64,000 bases of DNA from Parietaria judaica (Eukaryota > Streptophyta > Magnoliopsida > Rosales > Urticaceae), in the NCBI GenBank assembly GCA_954871525.1, contig OX940872.1:14593180-14657179 (forward strand). Reading direction: 5' to 3'. Below are positions 1-10,470 of this stretch, piece by piece. The stretch's first letter is position 1, and each line of letters starts with the position of its first letter. A program made the translations under genes and the position numbers. A model generated the notes under the pieces. The model was not told the DNA's origin and did no database searches. It was given only the letters and a program-made list of their open reading frames with translations.

Positions 1-582
1 GCGTCGAAAATCAATCAAAGCACAATCATGGATGTCAATGATGGACGTATCAATAATACGGGAACGACGCACAAGCATTGTAGTTATACGCAACGACACC
101 TAGAAAACGAGCGTGAAAAAAAAAAAGAGAAAGTTTGAAGATATCATTTGTTGTCGACGGCACAAGCGTGACGATACAGTCAAGATTCGCGGACTAATTT
201 TCTCCAAGACGAGGAGAATGATGCATAGTGAGTGGTATGCGTGTCCATGAAATCTTCATAAATTTGCATGTGGCATAACCTGATAATCTGATATTCACAT
301 TCCTTTTTACTTTTTTTTTTTTAATTTGGTTATTTCTTATTGATGGCATTATAATTTCCTTGATTGCATTACTTATTGCCGGTTGCAGTAGTTTCCTATA
401 TTGTCATTTCAATTTGATTAATTTTAGGAATTAGTTAGGGTTTAAATCTTGTTATATATATTGTAAGAATAAATATGTACGGGCAATTGAATATGAATTA
501 AAAATCGAGCTTTAACTTGTGAAGTCAAGTTTATTCTCGCAAAGACGTATTCTTCGTGTTCTTCATGACTCACTCTACATCA
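1..582 (+). mobile_element. Decayed 3' end of a Ty3/gypsy-like element with LTR
   Basis: A purine-rich stretch (gacgaggagaa, about 209-218) is followed by a block that starts TGATG at 219 and ends CATCA at 582. This is the inverted TG..CA layout of an LTR about 364 bases long. Inside it lies a TATA-rich promoter-like stretch near 450-470. The bases before 209 resemble the end of a gypsy polyprotein followed by a polypurine tract, but no clear frame survives. No partner LTR is in the window, so the element either extends left or is truncated. This is inferred from layout only. Confidence 0.35.
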
Positions 583-1305
583 ATTTTACAGCGAGGATCG
601 TAGAGTCTCCTTTTCCTAATTAACACTCTTCATATTATCTAGTAAATATTTCTTTGGTACGCTTACAAATTTTTTCTATGGAATTATACTGAACTTTCTT
701 ATTTTTCTAAATTTTTTAATTTATTTATGCAACTTATAGTATTTAAATAATGAAAAACGGGTGTAACGGATTATGCAAAGCTCCTTGAGCATCCTTTGTT
801 TTTCTCCTTTTAAGTCTTTAAATTTTTTTAAGCAAAACAATTAGAATGGCTAGATTCTCATTATGTTTTTCTTAGGAATCGAAGAAAAAAGGCAAACTAT
901 TAAAAACATCTAGACACTTTATTTTACGAAAACAGGCCTCCGCAGGGTGTTTTTCTTTCATAAATTTATTTTTAAATCAATTCCGGCAATTACGCGTAAC
1001 ATTAACCCTCCAGTTTCACGGAAATTTGTGATTTTCGTGAAACTTCTGTAAATTCGCGGTGGGCCCTTTCATTTTTGAAATGTTCAAAACGGAGCGTGGC
1101 CCACTGACTCATTGAATTAATATTTTTGAACTCACGTTACTATCAATTCTGTTAGCCTTTTTGCGTGTCGTTTTTCTGGTTTATCGTTTTTTCAACAAAC
1201 TTTACCGTGTGTAGATTCGGCAACACGAGGATTGAAGCATTCTTCGCGAAAGCGCGCCGGTTTTTGGTTGATTTTTTTTAAATCGACTTAATTCCTTCGG
1301 ACCCG
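583..1305. other. AT-rich stretch without a gene
   Basis: I see no coding region, RNA gene or defined element ends here. There is a short hairpin-like stretch near 1015-1045 (tttcacgg .. ttcgtgaaa). Base composition rises sharply in GC at about 1200, where the next block begins. Confidence 0.5.
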
Positions 1306-2120
1306 ATGGAGAACCAGGGAGATTCAGCCCTAGCCACCACGCCGGAGCTTGCCGTCGCCGCAGAGGACCACCATCGTGGAAGGCATTGTTCGGGGAGCTC
1401 GTCAGGGTCGGTGGGATACACGGGCAGCGAGGCGGAGGCGCTAGGTCACGATAGCGTGGTTCTAGCGAGGCTGGACTTGCCCGAGGCTTTACGGCGATGC
1501 CCATCGTCCACGGAGGTGGGTCACACGGTGACCGGGAGGTCATGGCGTGTCCGTCTGCGGCGAGGCGCGCTTCATTGAGGCTAGAGGAGTCGTAGAGGCC
1601 CGAGGTCCCTCGCACGTATTTGAGGCGATAGGTCGGGCCCCGCGGCGGCGCTCGTCGTTGGCGGGGAAGGGGTCCACAGAGGTCGGGAGGCCTGGCCGAC
1701 ACTGTCGGTGGTGGCGGCGCACGATGTCGTGGCCGGAGGATCCAGCAGGGGCTTTGCAATCCCGCGGGGGTCCGGGGCTATCTCACTGTCTCGGGGTGCC
1801 TCCACGGGCCTCGTTGCTTGCCGGGAAGCATCGCTGGGGACTCGTGTAGCTTCGGCAACCCCGGGAGACGGGTCGGCGTGAGAAGGCTACGCTTGAGGAG
1901 CCGGTGGTGGCTCTGGATTTCGCAGGGAGCGCACAAGAGGACCCCTCAAGCCTCATGGAGGCCCCGAAAACCCTAGGTCGGCCTTGGGGTGGGCCCACGA
2001 AGGTCGCCGGGTTTCAACAACTCCGGCAAGGATGTCCCCAGGTGACGGTAGTGGTGGTCGGAAGATTCCAATGGGTTTCCCGACCTGTGCCATGCTTCGG
2101 GGTGTGTTTGTGGGCCCGCT
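1306..2120. other. GC-rich block of unknown nature
   Basis: This block is far richer in GC than its surroundings and is open in several overlapping frames on both strands. That is expected from low stop-codon density rather than from a gene. The longest forward frame from an ATG at 1306 gives 90 residues with no family I recognise. The block runs up to the minisatellite at 2361, so it may belong to one repeat unit or to an unclassified transposon that captured GC-rich DNA. It should not be treated as a gene without transcript evidence. Confidence 0.4.
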
Positions 2121-2360
2121 CTCGTCTATGATTGTGCCATGTCAGGCCCACGACAATCTTATGTTGCCGCTTTTCTCGGTTTTACCTTTTTTTTGTATTT
2201 TTCGGGTGCTTATTCTTTTAGTTGGTCCACATGTTTCCGAGCTTCTACACCAACGACGTGGTTTTCGTCATCTCTTGGCATGCATTCAGCTTGGGATGCT
2301 TTTCCAAACCCGAGCCTGTCGAGTTTTGTGTTTCCGCGTGATCTTATATTCCCGAAATTG

Positions 2361-2855
2361 TACTAGGTCCTTTTTGCCTTAGTAGGCGGGATTGGGGATC
2401 AGGGCCGTACTAGGTCCTTTGTTTCCTGAGTAGGCGGGATCGGAAATCCAGTCCGTACCAGGTCCTTTGTGCCTTAGTATGCGGGATCGGAGATCCACGC
2501 CGTACTAGATCCTTTGTGCCTGAGTAGGCGGGATCGGAGATCCGGGCCATACCAGGTCCTTTGTTGCCTGAGTAGGCAGGATCGATGATTCGGGCTGTAC
2601 CAGGTCTTCTGTCCATGAATAAGAGGGATCAGAGATCCGGGCCGTACTAGGTCCTTTGTTTCCTGAGTAGGCGGGATCGGAGATCCGGGCCGTACCAGGT
2701 CCTTTGTTTCCTAAGTAGGCGGGATCGGAGATCCGGGCCGTACCAGGTCCTTAGTGCCTGACTAGGCGGGATCGGAGATACGGGCCGTACTAGGTCTTTT
2801 GTTGCCTGACTAGGCGGGATCGGAAATCTGGATCGGAGATACGGGCCATACTATA
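2361..2855 (+). repeat. Minisatellite, 47-48 bp unit, about ten copies
   Basis: Units beginning with TACTAGG or TACCAGG start at 2361, 2408, 2456, 2503, 2550, 2598, 2645, 2693, 2741 and 2788. Each carries the core tcctttgt, then gagtaggcgggatcggag, then atccgggccg. Spacing is 47 or 48 bases throughout. The last unit contains an extra partial copy, making 61 bases. Units differ from one another at several positions, so the array is not newly expanded. It is GC-richer than the flanking AT-rich DNA. Confidence 0.92.
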
Positions 2856-3262
2856 CTTGCTTCATCCATTTCTTCAAGCTTAACATCAACCATTTTGTCT
2901 GTTTTTTTCAACCATGTTTGTTTCATTTTGAGTTATTTATCACTCTATGAAAAAGTAGGGATTTTTTAAATTTAAAATAGTTTGTATAAACTTGAACCTT
3001 TGTGAAGAGACAAGTCGAAGTATTACTGACTATTTAGGTATTTCACGCAATTAAGTGGATTTGAGGGTCATCCACAATCCTCATGACTCCTCTATAAAAA
3101 TTAAACGAGTCGTTGTCATTGAGGTTTTATTTTTTAATAGGGAGGCGCTCTTGCATTATTTAGATATATTAAGTGTAAGAACAGGTGACACTATTGGCGA
3201 AGTCTACAATAATGTAAAGGGGCACTCATTTGAGTCTCACGAGGGTTTGAACTCATGAACTC
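2856..3262. other. AT-rich stretch without a gene
   Basis: No gene or defined repeat is visible. A short open frame at 3055-3258 has no recognisable similarity. Confidence 0.5.
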
Positions 3263-4262
3263 TTGAATAAAAGAGTGGTGAATTTAGGGCTGGAGAGGTT
3301 TAAGGAAGCCTCTATGGGTCGAGATAATTTGTTTGGCCCAACACGATTGCACAATCCAGGCCCAACATTGGATCAGCTAGAGCAAAGGGAAGTTCCTTGG
3401 CAGAGCGTGGAGGCCCACACCGATCGTGACCGTGAGACTTCAGCGATCGGCGTGGAAGTGGTCGCCGGCGATCAGGGCTGAAGGCAACCGGAGCTGTTTG
3501 GAGAAAGTAAACAGAGTGTTTGGCTCTGGATTTACAGATGGAAGCTCCCCGACAATCGGTGGCAACGGCAGCGTCACCGGAGAGTTCGTCGGCGAATTTA
3601 CCGGCGATTGGAAGGGCGGTAGCATCGAGACGGGTGACGGCTGTGAGATAAGGGGTGACGGCAGAAAAACAAAGAGAGAACGGGACCTACAGTGGATATT
3701 GGGCAGGACGGAGTACCTTATTTTAGAAAGGGGTTTCTTGCTGAGAAAAACAAACCCAAAATCTGACTTCAGATTTCATGCGAGTGACATCGGGTCCGTG
3801 TTTGGGAATAGTGGGAAAAAAAAGTTATCAGGTCGAGTGCAAGGTTAAAGGCTCCGTGCTTGGCGGGATCGGACTCGTGGGACATGCGGCGTCGACTCAA
3901 AAGCGAGCTACATGTTTTGAGCTTGAGGACAAGCTCAAAGTGGAGAATGGGAGTAATGATACAGCCCCGAGAGTTAAGTTTAAGTTGTTTAAATTATTTA
4001 TGTCGTTAGATTTGTTTAGTTGTGTCGTAGGATAATTAATTAAATCGTTAGGTTATTAATTAAGTGAATTATTTATTTTTAAGGTTAATTAGGTCAGGCC
4101 CGGTCAGGTCTATTATGGTTGTAATTCGATGCTTTATTTAAGAGGTTTCATGAATGAAAAAGGTAGCCAATAAAATTCAGGAACTTGATCTTAAGAGATC
4201 AAATTTTTGAGTATTTAGCTGGTATTTCTATTTCGAGTTTATCGATCATCGGGCACATATCA
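3263..4262 (+). mobile_element. 3' end of a Ty3/gypsy element with 306 bp LTR
   Basis: A frame ending around 3900-3950 reads LEDKLKVENG, the tail typical of plant chromovirus-type gypsy polyproteins. It is followed directly by a purine-rich tract (tggagaatgggag, 3941-3953). A block then begins TGATA at 3957 and ends TATCA at 4262, giving a 306 bp LTR with matching inverted ends. The LTR contains a TTTAAG promoter-like motif near 4136. The GC-richer region 3380-3720 upstream has only broken frames. The 5' part of the element is missing. The family assignment is inferred from the tail and LTR layout. Confidence 0.5.
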
Positions 4263-5500
4263 ATATATTTATTTAAAAAATAGAGAGAACACCTTAATTT
4301 TTTCGCAAGTAGGCAAGTCAGGAAACTGGGTTGGATTTCTTATTTTGTATTTACTTTTGCCGGTTTAATATTTACAGATGTTTTGTTGAATTACTGTGCT
4401 CTCAGACAATTGCCAACGAAATTGAATAAACAAGTTTGCTGTGAATAATATATGGAGAGGAGATTGAGATTTTTCGATGGAAAACTCAATGTTTTAATTT
4501 TGTACTTCAAACAATCCGTCATCCAAGGGAATGAGGAGGGAGCTTCAATCCGCTTTGCCACAGATGGTATTCTTCTTTCATTTGAGAAATGTTGATCTTT
4601 TTATTCCTCCATTCCGATTTGAAGTAGAGTTTATAACATTAAAAATGTTAGGTAAAATGATATTAATTTTGCGTGGCATGAGAAAGGGTATATATAAAAA
4701 GAATATCTATATATCTAGCAATAGTTTGCCTTGAACCTATTGGCTTAATGACCGCTCACATATCTACCACAAATCTCTTAATTAGTTTGAAAGTCATATT
4801 AATAGAACTTTTGATTTAGTAGTATAGAGCAGATCCATCATACAACTACTATAGAAATTAGCTAACTACAAGTAGTTTCAGTGCTAATTCAGTTATAATG
4901 AATATTTTTTTCAACTGCCTTCAAACTATACTCTTATTAAAGAATTCGTATGCGATTTTAATGCAGTCTCTTACATGTTTCAATCATTTAGAAACAACAT
5001 TTATTCTTTAAAAAAAAAAACATTTATGCTAACCAATCATTATATATGTTACATGATTTATCTTATTATATTAAAAAGAAATTATCAATTTCATCACAAA
5101 ATCAAATTGAACAATTAGTTTGATATGGATTTTTTTTTTTCAATATCAAGAGACAATAAAATTATTTATTTTTACAACGTTTTCAACACCGCCGCGCTTT
5201 TGCGTGGTGCCGGTCCACTGGTACTTGTTAAACGCCAACATGTCTTTGCTCACAATCAATTTAAATTTAGAAAATTTATTTATTACTATTACTTTTGGGT
5301 TAAAATTAGAAATTAATTCTCAAAATTATTAATTTAAAAATAATAATATTCAATGTTGACGTGTCAAAATATCTCTATTAATTTGTATACTCGAATTTCT
5401 TTTTTACACTTTCATAAAATATGCAAATTATTTATATTTTTCGTCATAACTCACTTTTATTTTATCAAAATCCTATGAATAACCTATCATTTTGAAGCTA
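4263..5500. other. AT-rich stretch without a gene
   Basis: Strongly AT-rich, with short frames of no recognisable identity and poly-A/poly-T runs. No RNA gene or defined element ends were seen. Confidence 0.5.
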
Positions 5501-5751
5501 ATAAATATTGTGGTCTGCATTTTCAGGGATGATAAGAATCCCGGCCGCGAGTCCGATCTCGAGCCAGACCCGATGACCGCGCTGTGGGTAGTGACTAGGA
5601 GATTCATTGGGTCTTCCCTGCTCCCGCACCTGGAATACAATTCCGCGATGCCTAACTGCTATCACTGCTTCCTCCTCTCCCGGGCGAAGAGGCTAGAAAC
5701 TAAGGCCTTAATTGGAGTGAGATTCCCGACCCATTATGTCGTGGTCTTGGA

Positions 5752-5970
5752 GGTGGCCAAGTCTGTGGGCATTGATGGGAATAAGATTTGTGGCTTGGCA
5801 CACTCTAGAGTCGTCATCTAGATGGTTGCCAAGCGTGAGAATTGATGAGAATAAGTTTCGTAGCTCGACGTTTCCTAGAGCCGTCGTCGGATGGTGGCCG
5901 AGCACACGAGCGTTGATGGGAATAGAATTCCCAACCCTATGTGCTCTAGAGCTGTGGGGTGTATATCTGA
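5752..5970 (+). repeat. Three degenerate tandem units of about 70 bp
   Basis: Units beginning ggtggccaag, ggttgccaag and ggtggccgag start at 5752, 5824 and 5893. Each continues with a gatggGAATAa-like core and a ctctagagc-like end. They form the end of a GC-richer block (5520-5970) whose open frames are not recognisable. The unit cannot be assigned to a known family from here. Confidence 0.6.
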
Positions 5971-5971
5971 C

Positions 5972-6752
5972 TAGGGGTGAGTGTGGGTTGTGGTTGGGTG
6001 GGCCGCCCAGATGCTTTTTATGGAACCGGCTCGCTCACATTGGGTTACCAAAAAACATAGCCCGATCTGACCCCAAAAATTTCAATGCATGAACCAAATC
6101 CGAGGCGATAAAAAATTGGGTTTGATTGGTTTGGGCCGTCGGGTCCACATAATTTAAATTTAATTTTATATTACAAATAATAATATGAAAAAAATGCATC
6201 AATGTTACTCAAAAATCAATTAAAAATACCCCAAACAAATTTATCAAATAAACATACACTAAACAAATTTTATAAAAAATTGAATTAAACAACAACTCTA
6301 ATCAACCTATCAAGAAACCCTAAATGAAGCTTATAAACTATTTTAAGTTCCATAAGATTACTACTCATTTTCAAACATCTTTAGATAAATTCGAACATAT
6401 TGAAATAATGATAAATTACAACTAACTAGATTTGAAGAAAAAAAAATAAGAGTCGTGTTTGAGATTGAAAATGAGAGATTGAATGGTCCTTGATTGAAAA
6501 TAAAATTGAGAATGAGAAACTTTAAAAAACCAAAGATTGCACTACTTGAATAAAAATCAATAAAAATTAATATGAAACAAATATTAATTATACTGGTCGG
6601 GTCCGAAATTCAATAAAAAATAATATGAGATATATTAATTTTATTAGAAGGGTCGGAGACCCCGACCCGACCCAAGATTTCGTACTCGACCGTGTTTTGA
6701 GAATGTTAGATTGGGTTGGGCCATCGAGTTGGGACTAAAATGCTCACCTCTA
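5972..6752. mobile_element. Non-autonomous hAT-type MITE, 781 bp
   Basis: The left end reads TAGGGGTGAG at 5972 and the right end reads CTCACCTCTA up to 6752, a near-perfect inverted repeat. The eight bases outside are TATCTGAC (5964-5971) and AATCTTAC (6753-6760), matching at six of eight positions, as expected of an aged 8 bp hAT target duplication. Subterminal regions are rich in GGGTTGGG and CCCGACCC motifs and the centre is AT-rich. There is no transposase frame. It shares this architecture with the element at 49227-49938. Confidence 0.75.
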
Positions 6753-6779
6753 AATCTTACCCCTTTCCCGAGGGGGCGT

Positions 6780-7600
6780 AGGGGAGTTGTTTACTATTAT
6801 TGATGTATCCGCCTACTTAATTACAGGTTTCCTACGTATCCCACTTCATGGATCAAACGTTACGTAGTTTTCTTTTAGGAGGCAAATGAGGTTTAGCAGA
6901 TATAGCATAGCTAGATCCATTAATATTCCCCGAGGGTTTCGGGAAAAACTTCTGGAAAGATACAAAGGTGCATGATAAGACAAAGGTGTGTTTCCTAAGT
7001 CGTGACGGAGACCAACTCGCGAGTTGGGAAGAGCTTTGGTAGAATGAATGTGTGCCGCCTTAGCCATCTAGGAGACCGGCTATCGATTTGGGCAGAGCTT
7101 AGCTAAGACAAAGGTGCGGTGCCTAAAAAGTCGTAGAGACCGATTAGCAAAGTAGGAGAGCTTCAAGTGGGGAAGTTACACCACCTTTGTTGCAGAGTGT
7201 GTGCAGAGCTTCGAGGGAGCGAAGTTGCGCTTTGGTGGAATGTGGGTAGAATTTCGGCACGAAAAAGTTGAGATTTCTTTCTACCCCGACAATTATTTAA
7301 TGTGTTCGGGGCTTGCGAGTTTCTCCTTGATGTGGCTAAGGTTAACTCGGCCTCACCGTTTTGGAGGGCTTCCGTTGCCTTCCTTAGAAACGTGTTGGAA
7401 TATGCAAGATCGCGGCCAAATGTATTAGAGAAATCGTCCTTTGGATGGTGTTTTGGGGGTGGTGAGGAGTCGGCTTGTGGAGGTGATGGGAAGGTATTTT
7501 TGGAGGTAGAAGGGAGGCTATGTGGTGACTGAAATCCCTTGGGTATGGGTCTTCCTTTCTTGTCCAAATTCTAGAAAGAATTGAGCAAGGCAAGGTTAAG
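6780..7600 (-). mobile_element. Relic of a Tat-like gypsy spacer, antisense
   Basis: Read on the minus strand, 6780-6860 carries aactacgtaa .. gggatacgtagg. This is the same motif pair as in the 3' spacer of the Tat element at 23615-23655 (gaactacgta .. gggtacgtagg). Degenerate repeats of about 90-100 bases follow on the plus strand at about 6980-7230 (gacaaaggtg .. gagacc .. agagctt). No domain-bearing frame survives. The assignment rests only on the motif pair. Confidence 0.4.
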
Positions 7601-7761
7601 ATATGAAGAACTTCCTTCTACAAAACTATTCTAGATAGAATTTAGCATAGTGAGGGTAAGATGAAAAAAGAATGAGAACTTTCTAAGAGAAGAAGAGAGA
7701 TTTGAGCATAGTTATTGTGGGGTGAGTGAAGAGATGTGATTCATAGAAAATGAGGGGGTAT

Positions 7762-7871
7762 TTCCAAGTGGAAAGACATCTCATGAGTGTAAAGACATCT
7801 CATGAGATGTCTGTAGGGCCTTCGGGGTAGGATGGTCTTTCCAAGTGGAAAGACATCTCATGAGTGTATAA
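7762..7871 (+). repeat. Direct repeat of about 33 bp
   Basis: The phrase tttccaagtggaaagacatc with its continuation (ctcatgagtgta) occurs near 7764-7795 and again near 7839-7871. An extra partial copy of the tail (agacatctcatgag) follows the first. The surrounding sequence 7700-8100 looks like an LTR or other promoter-like repeat, but its ends were not found. Confidence 0.7.
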
Positions 7872-8099
7872 TGGTCAATATGCAAGGGAAAATGCCACCA
7901 TTTCCTTATGAGGGAGTGCTTCATAGGTAGTTTGGGGTTTAAATAGAAGTGTGGGGGTGTTTCATATGAGTGTGAGTATGAGTGTGAATGCATTTGAGAG
8001 TATTCTTGTCATTTAGAGTGGTAAAGACACTTTGACATAGTAAGGCATGTAATTAGGGGAATAAGGGACATTTATAGGGTGTCCCTTATCTTCCATGTG

Positions 8100-8940
8100 A
8101 GTGTGGAGAGCATGAAAGGGTGTTTGGAGAATGTTGGCACGGATGAAAATAGTCTTGGGCGCGACAGGATGTGCTTTGGGAGCGGCAAGGGCGCTAGAGG
8201 CCTGCCTTGATACTTTAGAGGCGGCATGGGCGGAAAGGTCCTTAGTGTTGCATGTGAATCATGGATAATAGGGTGCTTAGTTCCCCCAGGGGCGCTCTCG
8301 GGTGCCGCAAGTGCATTGGGCGTGCCATAGGGGCAATGCGCGGGTGGCGCTGGTGGTGCTGTGGGTGCGCAGGGCGTGTCGGGTGCGCTGTCAATGCCAC
8401 AAGAATATTGCGAGGGTGCGGCAAGGTTCCGCGGTTGTCCTTCGGGTACCGCGGGTGACCTTCGAGTGATCTTTGGGTGCGACGAAAGCATTTCTCGTTT
8501 ATATGCTTGGTCGAGGCACGCCCGGGAAGGGCGTACCATGGCAGAGCCGGGGGTGTAGAAGGGTGTGCCTGGGGCATGCCCTTGGTGGTGTCATGGCATG
8601 CCTTGGGGGTGTCAGGGCACGACTGAGGGCATGCCTTGAGCGTTTCAGAGTGTCGGACGGTACATAGCTACTTTGGGGCACGCCCGAGGGCCTGCCTTGA
8701 GCGTGCTAGGGCGCCAAGGGGCGTCTGGATGCCGCGGGATGCACTTGGTTCCGCAGTTTTCTCTCCCGCGACACATACGGCAAGGCGCCAAGGTGCGCCA
8801 TGCTACCTCAGGGCGAACTAGTACCGTGGGGTGTTATCCCGCGACACACGCGGCATGTGCGGCAAGGCAGTCCCCTGCCGCCCCGGCGGCAAGGGCGGCA
8901 CGAGGACTTAGCGTCTCATCTTCGCGATCTTCTTTTCTTC
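8100..8940. other. GC-rich low-complexity block
   Basis: The block is made of irregular short motifs such as gggtgcg, catgcctt and gcggcaagg, some recurring every 30-60 bases (for example gcatgccttg at 8577, 8597 and 8630). Several frames are open on both strands purely because stop codons are rare. No protein family was recognised. It probably belongs to the same retroelement relic as the block on its left. Confidence 0.45.
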
Positions 8941-10160
8941 TTGGTCGCGTTTCGGAGTGCTTCCTCAAACTTGATAGTAATTCCTAGAGAATTTTTGAGT
9001 TGTTGGGGGTCAACTTTTTTAGTGATCAAAATTCACCAACAACAAATATATCTACAACTTTGTGCTTTGAATTTTGGTATAAAAGTTAAACATAATACAG
9101 ATGTACGGAAACGTGAAACTAAATTTTAATGTACTGGAAAAATATTAGTCGTAGGCCAATTTTCATATATATTAAGACCTTATTTGCTTAAAGTTAATAG
9201 TACAAAGTTGTAGATCCATATTTTAATTTTCCAACAGTAAGTCATTAAAATATTTGGAGAGCAAATATACTACTACAAGGTTAGAATTCCCAAAGTTGGT
9301 GTTGCTAAAGCTTAAATCGGTGGTTAATCCCGGAAGTTGGTGTTAGCAAACTCAAGTCATATTATCTGCTTTAGTTTGGTATTTTTGGCATAATTCCTCA
9401 TATTTTGTCTAAACTATACAAATGACATATCGTTTAAAAGTTATAAAAATAGATCTACAACTTTGTAATCTTAGGTTTTAACATCTTAATTTTACCATGT
9501 TATTCCTCTTAATTTTGAAAATCTAATCAAAATAATAACATATAAAAAAGGACATTTGCGGCAAAAAAAATACTTATAAATTAATACTATATATCAAAAG
9601 TATAAATTCTAGGTACTTTTTGATAGATACATTTTTTGTTGAAAAACAAAGGACCGGACTAGTTCAAATTATCAAATCGTTACTTGAAAGAAAGAAAAAA
9701 AAAACTTACACGGACCAGAAACAGTTCGAGTCTGTATTTTGGCTGATTCGAACCCATTTGAGTATGTGTTTTCCGAAATCAGATCTCTGGATCCATTACA
9801 AAAAATGAGAGGGTCCGATCGATGCCGCCCTCTCACATTTACATGACTACTACTGTACAAAAAATTTGGTAATTAAGATCTACATTTTTTATGATATTAT
9901 TATGAATATATGCGATAGGAAAAGAAAAAAAAAAGTAATATCATATCCTTTTAGAGAAAAATAGGCTAAAAGACCTCTTTAGGATCTTTTGCAATCCATA
10001 TTCTTATTGGACCCAATAGCGTCAAAAGAGGGTATGGATTACAATGACATCCCTCTTAAAGATATTCTTGCAAAATTCCCTCTCATTTTTTCTATCATTT
10101 AGGTATTTTGAATACCCCACTTTTGATAATGAAAAACCATGAATACTTGAACCCAATTTT
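8941..10160. other. AT-rich intergenic DNA upstream of the MCTP gene
   Basis: No gene is visible. The phrase ctacaactttgt appears at about 9052 and 9452, suggesting an old retroelement fragment. The rest is AT-rich and unstructured to my reading. Confidence 0.5.
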
Positions 10161-10470
10161 AATTGAAAAAGAATATAAATTATTTCCCGCCTTTAGTCTC
10201 CTTTTAATTAACTTCTCCATGTAGCTTCAACATCAAAGCTTCCTTGCTTCAAAGCTCAACCTAAGTAGACCAGAGAGCACACAGACACAGTGAATCATAG
10301 CCTCAGAGAGAACCTTCTCGTTCCTTCCATGGCCGGACTTCCTTGCTTGATACCCTAGCTTTCTGGGTTTCTTGCTCCTTGCTACTTCCTTTCCTTCCCA
10401 CGATAGAGTGAACAAAAAGGAGTGCAACAGCTCCAATATTCACCAATCCAGAACAACCAAAGCTAGCGCA
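10160..10470 (+). promoter_or_regulatory. Presumed proximal promoter and 5' UTR of the MCTP gene
   Basis: A TATA-like motif (gaatataaatta) lies near 10170. It is followed by CT- and CA-rich sequence of leader type up to the first in-frame ATG at 10471. The transcription start cannot be fixed from sequence. Confidence 0.4.

Noticed and set aside
1202..2131. Several overlapping open frames on both strands, up to 185 codons
   Set aside because: They overlap in GC-rich DNA, use non-ATG starts in part, show no domain, and appear in nearly every frame, as expected from low stop density.
2361..2855. Repeat array that could suggest a CRISPR
   Set aside because: There are no unique spacers between repeats. 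The whole 47-48 base unit repeats, which makes it a minisatellite in plant DNA.
8072..8987. Overlapping open frames of 60-155 codons
   Set aside because: Low-complexity, GC-rich repeats with open frames on both strands and no recognisable protein.
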